Shown in pieces: positions 16,276-24,691 of a stretch of DNA of 40,470 nt. The DNA is from Methanogenium sp. Lineage in GTDB: Archaea; Halobacteriota; Methanomicrobia; Methanomicrobiales; Methanomicrobiaceae. The position numbers were made by a program, and so were the translations under genes. Position 1 is the first letter of the stretch, and every line of letters starts with the position of its first letter. The notes under the pieces were generated by a model. The model was not told the DNA's origin. It did not search any database and worked only from the letters and a program-made list of their open reading frames with translations. The stretch covers positions 1-40,470 of the forward strand of contig JAUVCV010000021.1 in the NCBI GenBank assembly GCA_030595665.1. The letters run 5' to 3'.

Positions 16276-17493
16276 TTAATCCTGGAGATATTTTGCAAGC
16301 ATCGGCAGGAATGTGCCGGCGTCACTGACAACACCAATGGCCTGCATGGTTCCGCGGTCCATCAGTTTTGTGACAGACGCCGGATTGATGTCCACACAGA
16401 TGGTTTTCACGTATGATGGCAGGCAGTTGCCGACGGCAACGGAATGAAGGAGCGTTCCTATCATGATGACCATGTCAATATCCTTCAGATATTCACGCAT
16501 CTTATCCTGTGCCACCATCACGTCAGTTATTACATCCGGAAGGGGACCATCATCGCGGATGGAGCCTGCGAGGACAAACGGCACATCGTTTTTGATGCAC
16601 TCGTACATGATACCCTTTTTAATCACACCCTGGTCCACCGCATCGCGGATAGAACCTGCCCGAATCACCTCGCTGATGGCATAGATGTGGTTTTTGTGTC
16701 CGCCGCGTGCCAGAGTGCCGGTATCAAGATTCATCCCGAGAGAAGTCCCAAAGAGGTTGTATTCTATATCGTGGGTGGCAAGGGCGTTTCCCGCAAAGAG
16801 GACGTCTACAAACCCTCCCCTGATTATTTCTGCCAGTGCAGGAGCAGCACGGGTATGAATGATTGCAGGTCCGCCAACGATGCCAATCTTTCCGCCCCGG
16901 GCTTTTAGTTCACGCATCTCTTCAGCAATCTGCCGGATGACCGTTTCACTGGGTCGTTCAGAGGAAACCGTGCCATGCATAAACTCAAAGGTACTGACCT
17001 TCCGCGGACGCTGCGGAGGCTCGACACGAACACCGGTATCGCCCATGACAACCCAGTCGCCTCTCTTCAGTTTGGACATCGGTGTGCAGAGCGCCCGTTT
17101 CTCTGCGGGACAGACGACAATCAGACAGTCCATCTCGATTGCCTCCACACGCACCCACTCGTCCCCGTATTTCACCAGAGTCGGATGATTCGTTGTGGAA
17201 TAGAATCCCTTGGGAACAACGCGGTCTGCCTCTGCTTTGGCAAGGGTTACGTCCTCAACGACCGGAGGACGGGCGCCGAGGCGGTGAAGAACACTCAGGA
17301 TTTCTGTCAGCAGAGTTTCATCTTCTGTACTGACCAGGATGCGTGCATAACTCTCATCCTGCTTCTTTTTCCCGATTTCAAAGACAGTGATCTCGAAATT
17401 GCCCCCCATCTCCATGATGGCGTCAAAGACCTTGGTCATAATTCCGGAGTCAATGATGTGGCCTTTCAGTTCTATCTCCCGAGAATATTCCAT
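16276..17493 (-). CDS. TIGR00300 family protein, probable archaeal ornithine cyclodeaminase
   Basis: A 405-residue protein of the family with an N-terminal LOR/SDH-type domain and a C-terminal NAD-binding domain. As I recall, the Methanococcus member is an ornithine cyclodeaminase (ornithine to proline) related to the C-terminal half of cyanobacterial AgrE. Visible blocks are REIELKGHIIDSG at the start, FYSTTNHPTLVKYGDEWV, GIVGGPAIIHTRAAPALAEII, DVLFAGNALATHDIEYNLFGTSLG and the ending VCVDINPASVTKLMDRG. I chose the ATG at 17493 (MEYSREIEL) over the frame's earlier start at 17517. The substrate is known only from the family. argF in the same window also uses ornithine, but the genes are not linked in an operon. 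Confidence 0.85.
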   Translation of the reverse strand: MEYSREIELKGHIIDSGIMTKVFDAIMEMGGNFEITVFEIGKKKQDESYARILVSTEDETLLTEILSVLHRLGARPPVVEDVTLAKAEADRVVPKGFYSTTNHPTLVKYGDEWVRVEAIEMDCLIVVCPAEKRALCTPMSKLKRGDWVVMGDTGVRVEPPQRPRKVSTFEFMHGTVSSERPSETVIRQIAEEMRELKARGGKIGIVGGPAIIHTRAAPALAEIIRGGFVDVLFAGNALATHDIEYNLFGTSLGMNLDTGTLARGGHKNHIYAISEVIRAGSIRDAVDQGVIKKGIMYECIKNDVPFVLAGSIRDDGPLPDVITDVMVAQDKMREYLKDIDMVIMIGTLLHSVAVGNCLPSYVKTICVDINPASVTKLMDRGTMQAIGVVSDAGTFLPMLAKYLQD

Positions 17494-17568
17494 ACAGTAT
17501 CTATTGGTAATCCTCATGATAAATATGGCTTGATGGGTGAGCCCGCGAAACCGGGTGCCGGCCTGTTT

Positions 17569-18162
17569 TTAGGGGGAGAGAAAAATTCGGTGTGCCGCTG
17601 CAATATCCGCCGGGGTATTGACATTCACCGCGAGACGGGGAGAGTCTATGAGGAGGGCTGTCTCCTCCTGCTCTTCCCCGTTTTTTGCACCGTTCAGGAT
17701 ATTGATTCCACACGGCACCGCATCGGTTTCGTCTACCCTCTGTACATACGCCGGGGCTGCCCCAGCCTCCCGGCAGAGGGCGGCAGGCACCCAGACAGAA
17801 CATGCATCAGTCCCTGCCGCCTGATAGGCAGCAAGGATGGTTGTTATAATATCCGGCGTCAGGCAGGGGATATCACTCACCGAGGTAAATACCGGTTCTG
17901 CAATATCAAGCATCTCTATGCATTCCGTGATATCCTCCACATATCCGGCCCCTTCCGCCCGAAAGGTGGTGATGCCGTTTGCCCGGCACCAGTTCCCCGT
18001 CTGCGGCACAGAGGGGGAGAGAACGGCCAGAGGTTCTACTCCTGCGGCACAAAAGGCTTCGGTGACATACGCAATCATGGGGCGGTCGCAGATTCGCAGA
18101 AGCGGTTTTTCTCCTCTGTTCAGCCGTGTGCCCCTGCCGCCTGCAACTATAAGGGCAAGCAT
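17569..18162 (-). CDS. cobY: GTP:adenosylcobinamide-phosphate guanylyltransferase CobY
   Basis: Activates adenosylcobinamide phosphate with GTP in the archaeal route to cobalamin, replacing bacterial CobU. The 197-residue length fits. The nucleotidyltransferase signature LALIVAGGRGTRLNRGEKPLL opens the protein. DIPCLTPDII is the metal region and the ending NVNTPADIAAA is common to the family. MobA- or GlmU-like transferases share the signature, but the cobD-like neighbour, overlapping by 16 nt, supports CobY. Cobalamin-type corrinoids serve the Mtr methyltransferase in methanogens. Confidence 0.9.
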   Translation of the reverse strand: MLALIVAGGRGTRLNRGEKPLLRICDRPMIAYVTEAFCAAGVEPLAVLSPSVPQTGNWCRANGITTFRAEGAGYVEDITECIEMLDIAEPVFTSVSDIPCLTPDIITTILAAYQAAGTDACSVWVPAALCREAGAAPAYVQRVDETDAVPCGINILNGAKNGEEQEETALLIDSPRLAVNVNTPADIAAAHRIFLSP

Positions 18163-19154
18163 GTATCCAGTGCCTCCAGAAAGATTCTGTTCTCATCGTG
18201 CGTCCGTACCGCAATACGCACATACTCCGGAAGGCCGAATGAGGCACAGTCGCGGACCAGGATGCCGTGGGAAAGGAGCATCTCTTTCAGGTCAGATGCA
18301 CGGACAGGAGAACGGAAAAGAAGGAAGTTCACCACAGACGGACAGACTGAGAGACCTCGCATCGTTAGTTCACCTGCGAGAAAGAGCCGTTCTTCAGCAA
18401 TGCGGTTTCGGGATGCCTCCATCTGGTACACATTGTCAAATGCAGCATGAGCATAGCTCTCTGCATATGCATTCACACTCCAGGGAGGGCGGATGGCCTC
18501 AATTGCCGCCACAAGCTCCGGGCACCCCACCCCCCAGCCAAACCGGATGCCGGGAATAGAAAAGGCCTTCGTGAGGGAACGGAGGACAAAGGTATTGTCA
18601 GACCGAACGCCGGTGACACTTTCAGCCGGGTCTGCAAGGTCGATAAAAGCCTCATCAATAAAGAGCTCTGTCCCTGCATCCTCATGCTCCCGAATCTTTT
18701 CCAGAACCGTATTCTTTGGTACAAGAGACCCGGTCGGATTATTGGGATTGCAGAAAAATTCTGCGGTACATCCATCCTGCCGGGCAACAGGGATTGCTCC
18801 TGCACACTCAACAGAAACAGCATATTCCCCAAAAGTATGGGGAGGAACCAGGACAGAATCGCCTTGTTTCAGGGCGGCAAGACAGAAAGAACGGATTATT
18901 TCTACGGACCCGTTTCCAACACATATCTCATCCGGCCTGCGCCCCTCAACCCGCGCAATATGTTCCTTCAGGGTGGCATACCGGTTGTCAGGATAGGAAG
19001 ATACTAGTACTCCGCCCGAATTCCATGAAAAGGACGGCGGAAAAGGATTTAAATTCTCACTAAAATCTATAATGACCGCATCAGTGCTGCCCGATACCAG
19101 ATGAGTTCTGCCGCCATGTTCTGTTTTTTTAATCCGCCGAAATCTCACACACAT
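18147..19154 (-). CDS. cobD: L-threonine-O-3-phosphate decarboxylase-like aminotransferase (CobD)
   Basis: A PLP-dependent fold-type I protein of 335 residues. Near the N-terminus HGGRTHL and DFSENLNPFPPS match CobD, which makes aminopropanol phosphate for the cobalamin side chain. FFCNPNNPTGSLV and the PLP lysine in LRSLTKAFSIPGIRFGWGVG follow. The related histidinol-phosphate aminotransferase HisC is the chief alternative; the overlap with cobY (18147-18162) and the DFSENLNP motif favour CobD. The exact start is unsure: the ATG at 19154 has no ribosome site and the first 12 residues are basic and atypical. Confidence 0.85.
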   Translation of the reverse strand: MCVRFRRIKKTEHGGRTHLVSGSTDAVIIDFSENLNPFPPSFSWNSGGVLVSSYPDNRYATLKEHIARVEGRRPDEICVGNGSVEIIRSFCLAALKQGDSVLVPPHTFGEYAVSVECAGAIPVARQDGCTAEFFCNPNNPTGSLVPKNTVLEKIREHEDAGTELFIDEAFIDLADPAESVTGVRSDNTFVLRSLTKAFSIPGIRFGWGVGCPELVAAIEAIRPPWSVNAYAESYAHAAFDNVYQMEASRNRIAEERLFLAGELTMRGLSVCPSVVNFLLFRSPVRASDLKEMLLSHGILVRDCASFGLPEYVRIAVRTHDENRIFLEALDTCLPL

Positions 19155-19221
19155 TCGTCTATTTTACAAATAATTGAACATTTGGGCATCTGTTGGAAAC
19201 CGCAGACAGACCCCAGTCAAT

Positions 19222-19340
19222 CCGCAAACCATATATACTGCAATTATCTATGTTTAGATTGTCTGGAAAAAATCTGTCATAAAGCACCTTTATGTCAGAC
19301 AATAGACTGACATAAAGCTGTCATACGTCAGACACTGGAG
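19222..19340 (+). promoter_or_regulatory. Promoter and inverted-repeat operator array for the RHH-ftsZ operon
   Basis: A BRE/TATA-like stretch (CGCAAACC then ATATATACT, 19223-19238) is followed about 40 bp downstream by dense inverted repeats. CATAAAG (19278-19284) mirrors CTTTATG (19288-19294) with a 3-nt spacer. TTTATGTCAG (19289-19298) mirrors CTGACATAAA (19307-19316) perfectly over 10 bp with an 8-nt spacer. Two further half-sites follow, TGTCATA (19319-19325) and ACGTCAGACA. The shared half-site is TG(T/A)CATA. RHH proteins bind such short repeated half-sites, and the next gene is an RHH protein, so autoregulation of the operon is a reasonable inference. Confidence 0.7.
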
Positions 19341-19346
19341 ATTCAC

Positions 19347-19526
19347 ATGATGGAACGCATCACGATTCGTTTACCCCCCCAACAGGTTGCCATGCTAGAG
19401 AAACTTGTTGAAGCAGGGGAGTTTCCGACGGTATCTGAAGCGGTGAGATATGCGGTACGGGAACTCATTGAAAATAAAGCGAACCGCGTTCTGAAAGACA
19501 GTGAACAGATCTCGTTTGAAGTTTAG
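19347..19526 (+). CDS. Ribbon-helix-helix (CopG/MetJ-type) transcription factor, 59 aa
   Basis: A 59-residue protein. The N-terminal strand MERITIRLPPQQ would sit in the DNA major groove. Helix 1 is VAMLEKLVEAGEF, the turn is PTVSEAVRYAVREL, and helix 2 runs to IENK. This is a textbook RHH fold. The ATG at 19347 follows CTGGAG at 19335-19340. It sits just after the inverted-repeat array and 13 bp before the next small gene, leading to ftsZ, so it most likely controls this operon. Its transcription partner, ligand and cell-cycle role cannot be seen from sequence. Confidence 0.88.
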   Translation: MMERITIRLPPQQVAMLEKLVEAGEFPTVSEAVRYAVRELIENKANRVLKDSEQISFEV

Positions 19527-19539
19527 GAGGGGGGGTACA

Positions 19540-19716
19540 ATGGAAAACAAGCTGTATAACCGCTACAACGATAATTACCCGGAGGGAGTTATCGCGAGCG
19601 GAATTCAGGATGTTGAGAGCCTGTTACAGACCATTGTAGATCATTCCTATTCTGTCCCTCGCATGTACGAGATAATTTATCAGACCCAGGAGGTTTTGGA
19701 TGCAGAGTATTATTAA
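19540..19716 (+). CDS. 58-aa hypothetical protein between RHH gene and ftsZ
   Basis: A 58-residue acidic protein, [12 protein letters not shown]..., with a helical middle ([37 protein letters not shown]). I recognise no family. The start at 19540 is set by GGAGGGGG 6 nt upstream; a GTG at 19501 in the same frame is inside the RHH gene and unlikely. It overlaps the ftsZ start by 17 nt, so it is probably translationally coupled to ftsZ. It has no signal peptide, membrane helix or cysteine. A role in division is only guilt by association. Confidence 0.75.
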   Translation: MENKLYNRYNDNYPEGVIASGIQDVESLLQTIVDHSYSVPRMYEIIYQTQEVLDAEYY

Positions 19717-20863
19717 GGAAGCATTGAAGAATGCCGAACAGGAAAAGCAGGTATCCCGTGAAGTCATCGGCGATGATGACTTAATCGGACAGCCCCGTAT
19801 TGTCATTGTCGGATGCGGTGGTGCAGGAAACAACACCATTAACCGACTTTTCCACATGAAAGTCAGTGGTGCAGAGACCATTGCTGTTAATACAGATAAA
19901 CAGCACCTTGAGATGATTCAGGCCGACAAGCGCGTCCTTATCGGAAAGTCACTCACCAAGGGCCTCGGCGCCGGCGGATTCCCGGATATCGGCAAGCGTG
20001 CAGCAGAGATGGCCCGCACCACCCTGGAAGGCCTTCTTGCAGATGCGGATCTCTGCTTTGTCACAGCAGGCATGGGAGGCGGAACCGGCACTGGTGTTGC
20101 ACCGGTCGTCGCACAGATTGCAAAAGAACAGGGAGCCATTGTCGTTGCAATGGTAAGCTACCCCTTCCAGGTTGAGAAGGCCCGCCTTCTCAGAGCAGAG
20201 GAAGGACTGGAGGCACTTTCAAATGCAGCTGATTCTGTCATTGTCCTTGACAACAACCGGCTCATGACCTTTGTGCCAAACCTGCCCCTCGGACAGGCAT
20301 TCTCCGTCATGGACCAGCTCATCGCAGAGACCGTCAAAGGCATATCAGAAACCATCACCGAACCATCCCTCATTAACATCGATTACGCCGATGTCCGCGC
20401 CATCATGGGGAAGGGCGGCGTTGCTGTCATGCTTGTTGGGGAGAGCAAACAGCAGAACAAAGCAGAGAATGTCGTTCATGAGTGCCTGAACCACCCACTC
20501 CTTGACATTGACTACCGCGGGGCAACCGGCAGTCTCATTCACATAACAGGTGGCAGTGACCTGACACTCGCTGATGCAGAAGAGATTGCAAGTTCACTCA
20601 CCTACGAACTGGATCCACATGCAGATGTTATCTGGGGAGCACGTGTCAAGAAGGAATTCGAGGGCAGAGTACGTGTCATGGCCATCATGACCGGTGTAAA
20701 GAGCGCACAGATTCTTGGCCAGAGTTATGACATATCAAACTCAGCTTCAGCACCCATGACCCGGGCAGTCGGACGCGGAGATGTCAGCGGCCTGACGCGG
20801 AACTCCGGGCGCCAGGTAGCCCATGAACAGACCAGCGGCGGACTGATTGATTTCATCCGCTGA
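19700..20863 (+). CDS. ftsZ: Cell division protein FtsZ
   Basis: Tubulin-like GTPase that polymerises at mid-cell. The GTP-binding loop GGGTGTG is at residues 126-132, [13 protein letters not shown] is at 37-49, and the catalytic T7-loop sequence [11 protein letters not shown] is present. The product has 387 residues, within the family range. The first 30 residues form an acidic N-terminal extension ([18 protein letters not shown]). The C-terminus ends in a separated peptide GGLIDFIR after a Ser/Gly/Arg-rich linker, resembling the partner-binding tail of FtsZ. It is third in the RHH-58aa-ftsZ operon. I cannot say whether it is FtsZ1 or FtsZ2 without an alignment. Confidence 0.97.
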   Translation: MQSIIKEALKNAEQEKQVSREVIGDDDLIGQPRIVIVGCGGAGNNTINRLFHMKVSGAETIAVNTDKQHLEMIQADKRVLIGKSLTKGLGAGGFPDIGKRAAEMARTTLEGLLADADLCFVTAGMGGGTGTGVAPVVAQIAKEQGAIVVAMVSYPFQVEKARLLRAEEGLEALSNAADSVIVLDNNRLMTFVPNLPLGQAFSVMDQLIAETVKGISETITEPSLINIDYADVRAIMGKGGVAVMLVGESKQQNKAENVVHECLNHPLLDIDYRGATGSLIHITGGSDLTLADAEEIASSLTYELDPHADVIWGARVKKEFEGRVRVMAIMTGVKSAQILGQSYDISNSASAPMTRAVGRGDVSGLTRNSGRQVAHEQTSGGLIDFIR

Positions 20864-20971
20864 TCGAATCCGGTTTATCATTACCCATCATTCGCCAGAC
20901 AAATCATCCCCATACCCTCATCAAAAATCATCACCACACGATACAATAAGGGGAAATGTGTCTCCCCCCAT

Positions 20972-21001
20972 ACGGAGAGGGTAACCACTCCGTCTTTTTT
21001 G
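20972..21001 (+). terminator. Hairpin and T-run after ftsZ
   Basis: ACGGAG (20972-20977) pairs with CTCCGT (20988-20993), followed by CTTTTTT. It lies 110 bp after the ftsZ stop and is the best candidate for the end of the operon transcript. Confidence 0.6.
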
Positions 21002-21066
21002 CGACAATAATCTAAATTTGCTTGCGGAACATTAATATGCGGAAACCATGCAATATTATAGAACTA

Positions 21067-21111
21067 CAGTGAATCCTTCACTGGTTCCGGGAATGTCTGT
21101 CTTCAGGACAG
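21067..21111 (+). promoter_or_regulatory. Two small tandem hairpins in the leader of the coiled-coil operon
   Basis: CAGTGA-ATCCT-TCACTG (21067-21083) and CTGTC-TTCAG-GACAG (21097-21111) are perfect stem-loops 13 bp apart, each with a 5-nt loop. They precede the 53-codon frame at 21133 and could be an RNA leader or a protein site. The 75-codon frame at 21048-21275 that overlaps them looks non-coding. Confidence 0.35.
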
Positions 21112-21132
21112 GCGGTACAGGAGTTGAAGATC

Positions 21133-21294
21133 ATGAACAGCCATATGAACAAAATCGGTTCTCCGGATTTCGTAAGAACTCTTTTGAAATGGTTATCATC
21201 AGGAGATTATCCTGTACATATGTTTCCCACAAATCAGCTGAAGATGAATTGTTGTGCCCCAAATACAAAAGGTAAGGTAGAGCATGTTGACTGA
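21133..21294 (+). CDS. Possible 53-aa protein overlapping the coiled-coil gene start
   Basis: An open frame of 53 residues with protein-like composition: MNSHMNKIGSPDF, then a helix VRTLLKWLSSGDY, then PVHMFPTNQLKMNCCAP and a polar tail. GGAG lies 9 nt before the ATG. The stop (21292-21294) overlaps the start of the coiled-coil gene (21284) by 11 nt, the pattern of translational coupling in this genome. It competes with a 75-codon frame at 21048-21275, which has no such coupling and poorer composition. The function is unknown. The adjacent cysteines (CC) might bind a metal. Confidence 0.42.
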   Translation: MNSHMNKIGSPDFVRTLLKWLSSGDYPVHMFPTNQLKMNCCAPNTKGKVEHVD

Positions 21295-22147
21295 ACTAAT
21301 TGATAAAAGAAAGACTATGCTGACAGATTCTGAACAGCACAAAGACAACAGAAATGAACTGAATGCTACTGCAAGCACCTTCGCACGTGAAAGAAACCAG
21401 CTTAACGGGCAGACGCGCGAATGTGTTGACGAAGCACAGAATCACAAAGAGCTTCGTGACGAGAACAACAAAGCAGTGCAGACAATCAAATTAGAACGCA
21501 ACCAGCTCAATGAGAAAGCAAATGCGCTCTTCGAAGATATTGATGAGTACAAAAAAGAGCATGGCGCCATCAGTAACTCCCGTGAAATAAAGGAAGTTCA
21601 GAAGAGAATTGAGAAGCTCGAGATGGACCAGCAGACCCGCGTCATGAACACTGACAAGGAGCGAGAACTCATTGATCAGATCAAACAGCTCAGGACACAG
21701 ATCAAGGATCAGGAAGTGGAGATTGAGCAGAACAAGGGAATCCACACCAAGCTCCAGGAAGCACGGGAATTCCGCCGGGCTGCATCAGAACTTCATGCAA
21801 CAGTAACCGAGAAGGCTGAACTCGCTCAGCAGCACCACGACCAGATGGTCGAATGCTACCGGAATGCTGACAAGTCACGCGAAGCAGCAGACGAGAGTCA
21901 CCGGAAGTTTGTCGAGGCACAGGAGGCTGCAGATACTGAGCACAACCAGTTTATTGCATGCCAGAAGGAACTCCGTGACTACGATAAAGTGATCGGCGGA
22001 ATCCGCAAGAAAGGTAAGAGAACAAAGGTCAACAAAGAACAGAAAGCTGTTCGGCAGGAAGCAGAACAGGTCTTCCAGCAGTTCCGGGCCGGCGAAAAAA
22101 TTACCACAGACGACATTCTGCTTCTGCAGCGTGCACGACTCATATAA
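21284..22147 (+). CDS. Archaeal coiled-coil protein (COG1340 type)
   Basis: A 287-residue, highly charged protein that is almost entirely predicted coiled coil. Heptad-like repeats run from residue 1 to about 255 (KERELIDQIKQLRTQIKDQEVEIEQNKGIHTKLQEAREF and similar). A short C-terminal region GEKITTDDILLLQRARLI caps it. This matches the uncharacterised archaeal coiled-coil family COG1340, sometimes mislabelled as phosphoserine phosphatase. It is cytoplasmic, with no signal or membrane segment. The neighbours are ftsZ upstream and DUF373 downstream. A structural or partner-bridging role is a guess. Confidence 0.85.
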   Translation: MLTELIDKRKTMLTDSEQHKDNRNELNATASTFARERNQLNGQTRECVDEAQNHKELRDENNKAVQTIKLERNQLNEKANALFEDIDEYKKEHGAISNSREIKEVQKRIEKLEMDQQTRVMNTDKERELIDQIKQLRTQIKDQEVEIEQNKGIHTKLQEAREFRRAASELHATVTEKAELAQQHHDQMVECYRNADKSREAADESHRKFVEAQEAADTEHNQFIACQKELRDYDKVIGGIRKKGKRTKVNKEQKAVRQEAEQVFQQFRAGEKITTDDILLLQRARLI

Positions 22148-22212
22148 TCCTTTTTTTCTTTTGCACCCCTGTCATCAGACTTTTATAGGAGCGAATAGAC
22201 TTCTAAGTATAT

Positions 22213-23355
22213 ATGTCAGGCAACCGGACGCTCATTCTCTGTGTTGACAGGGATGATGATATCGGCTTTAAGGCTGGGATCCAGAGCCCGGTTACAGGGA
22301 GGGACGAGTGTCTCGACGCCGCCACCCTTCTGGGGCTGAAAGACCCGGAAGATTCTGATGTTAATGCCATTTTTCAGGGAGTTAAGCTGTACGATGAACT
22401 CCGTGAGAAAGGAGAGGACGTCCGCATCGCGGTGATTGCAGGCAACCACTACAATTACATTGACGGCGACCGTAAGATTGCAGAGGATCTCAGAAAGGTC
22501 GTCTGGGAAATGGAGGTCACTGAGTGCATTCTTGTAACAGACGGTGCGGAGGATGAATTCATTCTCCCCGTTATTCAGTCCCGGGTGTCAGTCTCCAGTG
22601 TCCAGCGGGTGATTGTCAACCAGATGCCAAACCTTGAGGGCACCTATTATATCATCAAAAAGATCCTTGACGACCCGAAGTATGCAAAGTCCATCCTGAT
22701 GCCCATCGGACTCGTGATGCTCATTTTTGCCATCGGTAGTCTTTTGGGGAGCACCGAGGTTGCCGTATTTATTGTGGTAGGCGTGCTGGGTATCTATCTC
22801 CTGTTTAAGGGACTGGGGATTGATGAATACTTCAGTTTAGCCCTGCACGGGTTGCAGGAATCGTTTATTGGCGGCAGGATATCATTTGTATGTTATATCG
22901 CCTCAATTTTCATCGGCCTCCTGGGGATTGTCATGGGACTCTCGAGTTATCTCAAGTGGTATACCGCTGATGCAGGAGTGCTCTTTTATGTCCTCACCTT
23001 TGTCTACGGTGCTATTGTCTACATCACCGCCGCCATGCTGATTGCCCTTCTCGGCAAGATACTTGATGTGGTACAGAATGAACCACGGATGCTACCGCGT
23101 ACCATTACGCTGCCATTCTTTGTAACGGGTCTCGGGCTCATCGCCTACGGGGCATCGGTCTATGTTCTCTCCCTCCCCACCACAATGAACTTCCCGATTG
23201 ACGGGGTGGACGGGATACGCATCATGATGTTTACCACCATCGGTGGCCTGATACTGGCATTTCTCGGTGTCTATATCCAGAAGATGCTGCAGAAGATGGA
23301 TAAGTACGCACCGGAAGTCAAAGAAAAAAACGCGAAACGCCCCACCCGGCATTAA
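22213..23355 (+). CDS. DUF373 family membrane protein
   Basis: A 380-residue archaeal DUF373 protein. The N-terminal soluble half starts NRTLILCVDRDDDIGFKAGI and contains VRIAVIAGNHYNYIDGDRKIAEDL and LVTDGAEDEFILPVIQSRV, a conserved alpha/beta domain with D-R-D-D-D. The second half has about six membrane segments from PIGLVMLIFAIGSLLG onward. The C-terminus is short and basic. The molecular function is unknown. The ATG at 22213 has a weak upstream purine stretch and a TTTTATAGG box about 25 bp before it. CTCTTTTTTG after the stop looks like an archaeal terminator. Confidence 0.88.
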   Translation: MSGNRTLILCVDRDDDIGFKAGIQSPVTGRDECLDAATLLGLKDPEDSDVNAIFQGVKLYDELREKGEDVRIAVIAGNHYNYIDGDRKIAEDLRKVVWEMEVTECILVTDGAEDEFILPVIQSRVSVSSVQRVIVNQMPNLEGTYYIIKKILDDPKYAKSILMPIGLVMLIFAIGSLLGSTEVAVFIVVGVLGIYLLFKGLGIDEYFSLALHGLQESFIGGRISFVCYIASIFIGLLGIVMGLSSYLKWYTADAGVLFYVLTFVYGAIVYITAAMLIALLGKILDVVQNEPRMLPRTITLPFFVTGLGLIAYGASVYVLSLPTTMNFPIDGVDGIRIMMFTTIGGLILAFLGVYIQKMLQKMDKYAPEVKEKNAKRPTRH

Positions 23356-23886
23356 TCTCTTTTTTGCATCCGGCCTTATCCAACATATACGGACACCCTC
23401 TTGTCTGCAGAATCAGGACACACAATGCCACACCCTGTGTGTAACCCGCCCCAATGCTGCACACCGGTGAGAAACAGATCCTTAATCATATCCAGCCCCC
23501 CGGCCACTGCGAGGCACACGCTCCACACTCCGTGACACAAACCATGCATTTCTCCGGGGAATACACCACGCCTTTGCAAACATGTATTGATGAGCGATGC
23601 ACCAAATACCCCCGGGGCCGTAAACACACAGCCACCCCCGTGAGAATACCATTCCACAAAGAGCAGGAAATATAGGAACCACACCCGGCGACACTTTTTT
23701 TATATATACAGAAAACACAGAGGACGACACAGATATCGGGCTCATTTCTGAAAGCAGAGGAGATGCACACCACATGGCTGAAAGAAACAGAGGAGAACAG
23801 ATACTGCACGCATATCAGAGGATACCTCCGGGCACAGATTTAAGAAAATGGAGAGATTTCAGATAGTAAAAAACACCAGCACACAG
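23356..23886. other. 530-bp noncoding interval
   Basis: Nothing convincing is coded here. Minus-strand frames of about 100 codons overlap each other in several phases and are cysteine- and tryptophan-rich, as shadows are. The T-run just after 23355 probably ends DUF373 transcription. A TTTTTTTATATATAC stretch at 23693-23707 is promoter-like on either strand, but no gene lies suitably downstream. Confidence 0.4.
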
Positions 23887-24342
23887 TTATTCGTTGCTCT
23901 TTGTGCCGAAGTAGCCCATCCCCTCGACTGAGCGTGTCGCATTATAGGTGCGGTTCACCTGGGGAGAGATAAGAGTCACCCCAGGCATTTCAATCCCAAA
24001 CGTATGGCCGGGGAACCAGTATGAGCCCTCACCATAGTCCTGAGAGACACTGCTGATGAGAATCGTTGCGTGATCCATATCAATCGTCTGGTACCGTGCA
24101 TCCGGATACCCGGATATAACACCCAGTTTCTTTTTTAGATCAGACTTTCCGAGAAGATGAACCAGGAGCACAATGCCCTCGTCAATGGAATAATTGAGAT
24201 CAATAACGGCATTTTCATCATTTAAGTGAATGGTGCAGTCTTCTACCGTGATGTAACTGTACTGATTTGATTCCACCGCACCTGCCGGTATAATCAACAT
24301 AATGAGCATACAACAACAGAGAATCCCCGGCACCAGTTTCAT
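23887..24342 (-). CDS. Secreted hypothetical protein, 151 aa
   Basis: The N-terminus MKLVPGILCCCMLIMLIIPAGAV is a signal peptide with cleavage probably after GAV or AGA. The mature part (about 128 residues) is beta-rich: YITVEDCTIHLND, AVIDLNYSIDEGIVLLVHLLG. It has a central KSDLKKKLG and the ending TLISPQVNRTYNATRSVEGMGYFG. Two NxT sequons are present. I do not know the family. It stands alone on the minus strand downstream of alba with a 64-bp gap. Confidence 0.72.
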   Translation of the reverse strand: MKLVPGILCCCMLIMLIIPAGAVESNQYSYITVEDCTIHLNDENAVIDLNYSIDEGIVLLVHLLGKSDLKKKLGVISGYPDARYQTIDMDHATILISSVSQDYGEGSYWFPGHTFGIEMPGVTLISPQVNRTYNATRSVEGMGYFGTKSNE

Positions 24343-24406
24343 AGTACCTACTGTCTGTCAGAGAAAGTAATAGCCTTTATGGTCACGGAAAAAAAGAAGA
24401 CGGGAC

Positions 24407-24679
24407 CTATCCCTGCCTGAGAAGAATCTCAATACTGGAGACATTCGTCTGCCCGCTTTCAGTGTCGATGACTTCAGTGGACGTAATGACTCCCTGTTTT
24501 GTGACACCCTGAAGAAACTTGTTCAGTGAAATTTCCGCAGTATCAACAGCCCGGGATATGGCTTTCCCCCGCGCCTTTATCGAGACTTCCTCCGCACCGT
24601 TATTAAACTGAGTAATGACTGCCAGCACATAGTTCATCACTGGTTTGTTTCCGACGAATACTGTGTTATCCTTATCCAT
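24407..24679 (-). CDS. albA: Alba, DNA/RNA-binding chromatin protein
   Basis: The 90-residue Alba protein, which coats archaeal DNA and binds RNA as a dimer. The opening [24 protein letters not shown], the helix [16 protein letters not shown] and the C-terminal [10 protein letters not shown] are typical, including the lysine in VFVGNKP that is acetylated in Sulfolobus Alba. It sits 12 bp after asd and on the same strand, so it may be the last gene of the lysine operon or have its own promoter inside asd. Confidence 0.95.
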   Translation of the reverse strand: MDKDNTVFVGNKPVMNYVLAVITQFNNGAEEVSIKARGKAISRAVDTAEISLNKFLQGVTKQGVITSTEVIDTESGQTNVSSIEILLRQG

Positions 24680-24691
24680 TTGCTGTTCACC

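Noticed and set aside
16975-18450. 491-codon plus-strand open frame
   Set aside because: Antisense to the TIGR00300 gene, cobY and cobD; its composition is that of a shadow frame and it crosses three real genes.
21048-21275. 75-codon frame before the coiled-coil gene
   Set aside because: Composition is poor and it runs through two hairpins; the alternative frame at 21133-21294 is better placed.
23376-23809. Several minus-strand frames of about 100 codons
   Set aside because: They overlap in different phases, are Cys/Trp/Gly-rich and have no ribosome sites; treated as noncoding.
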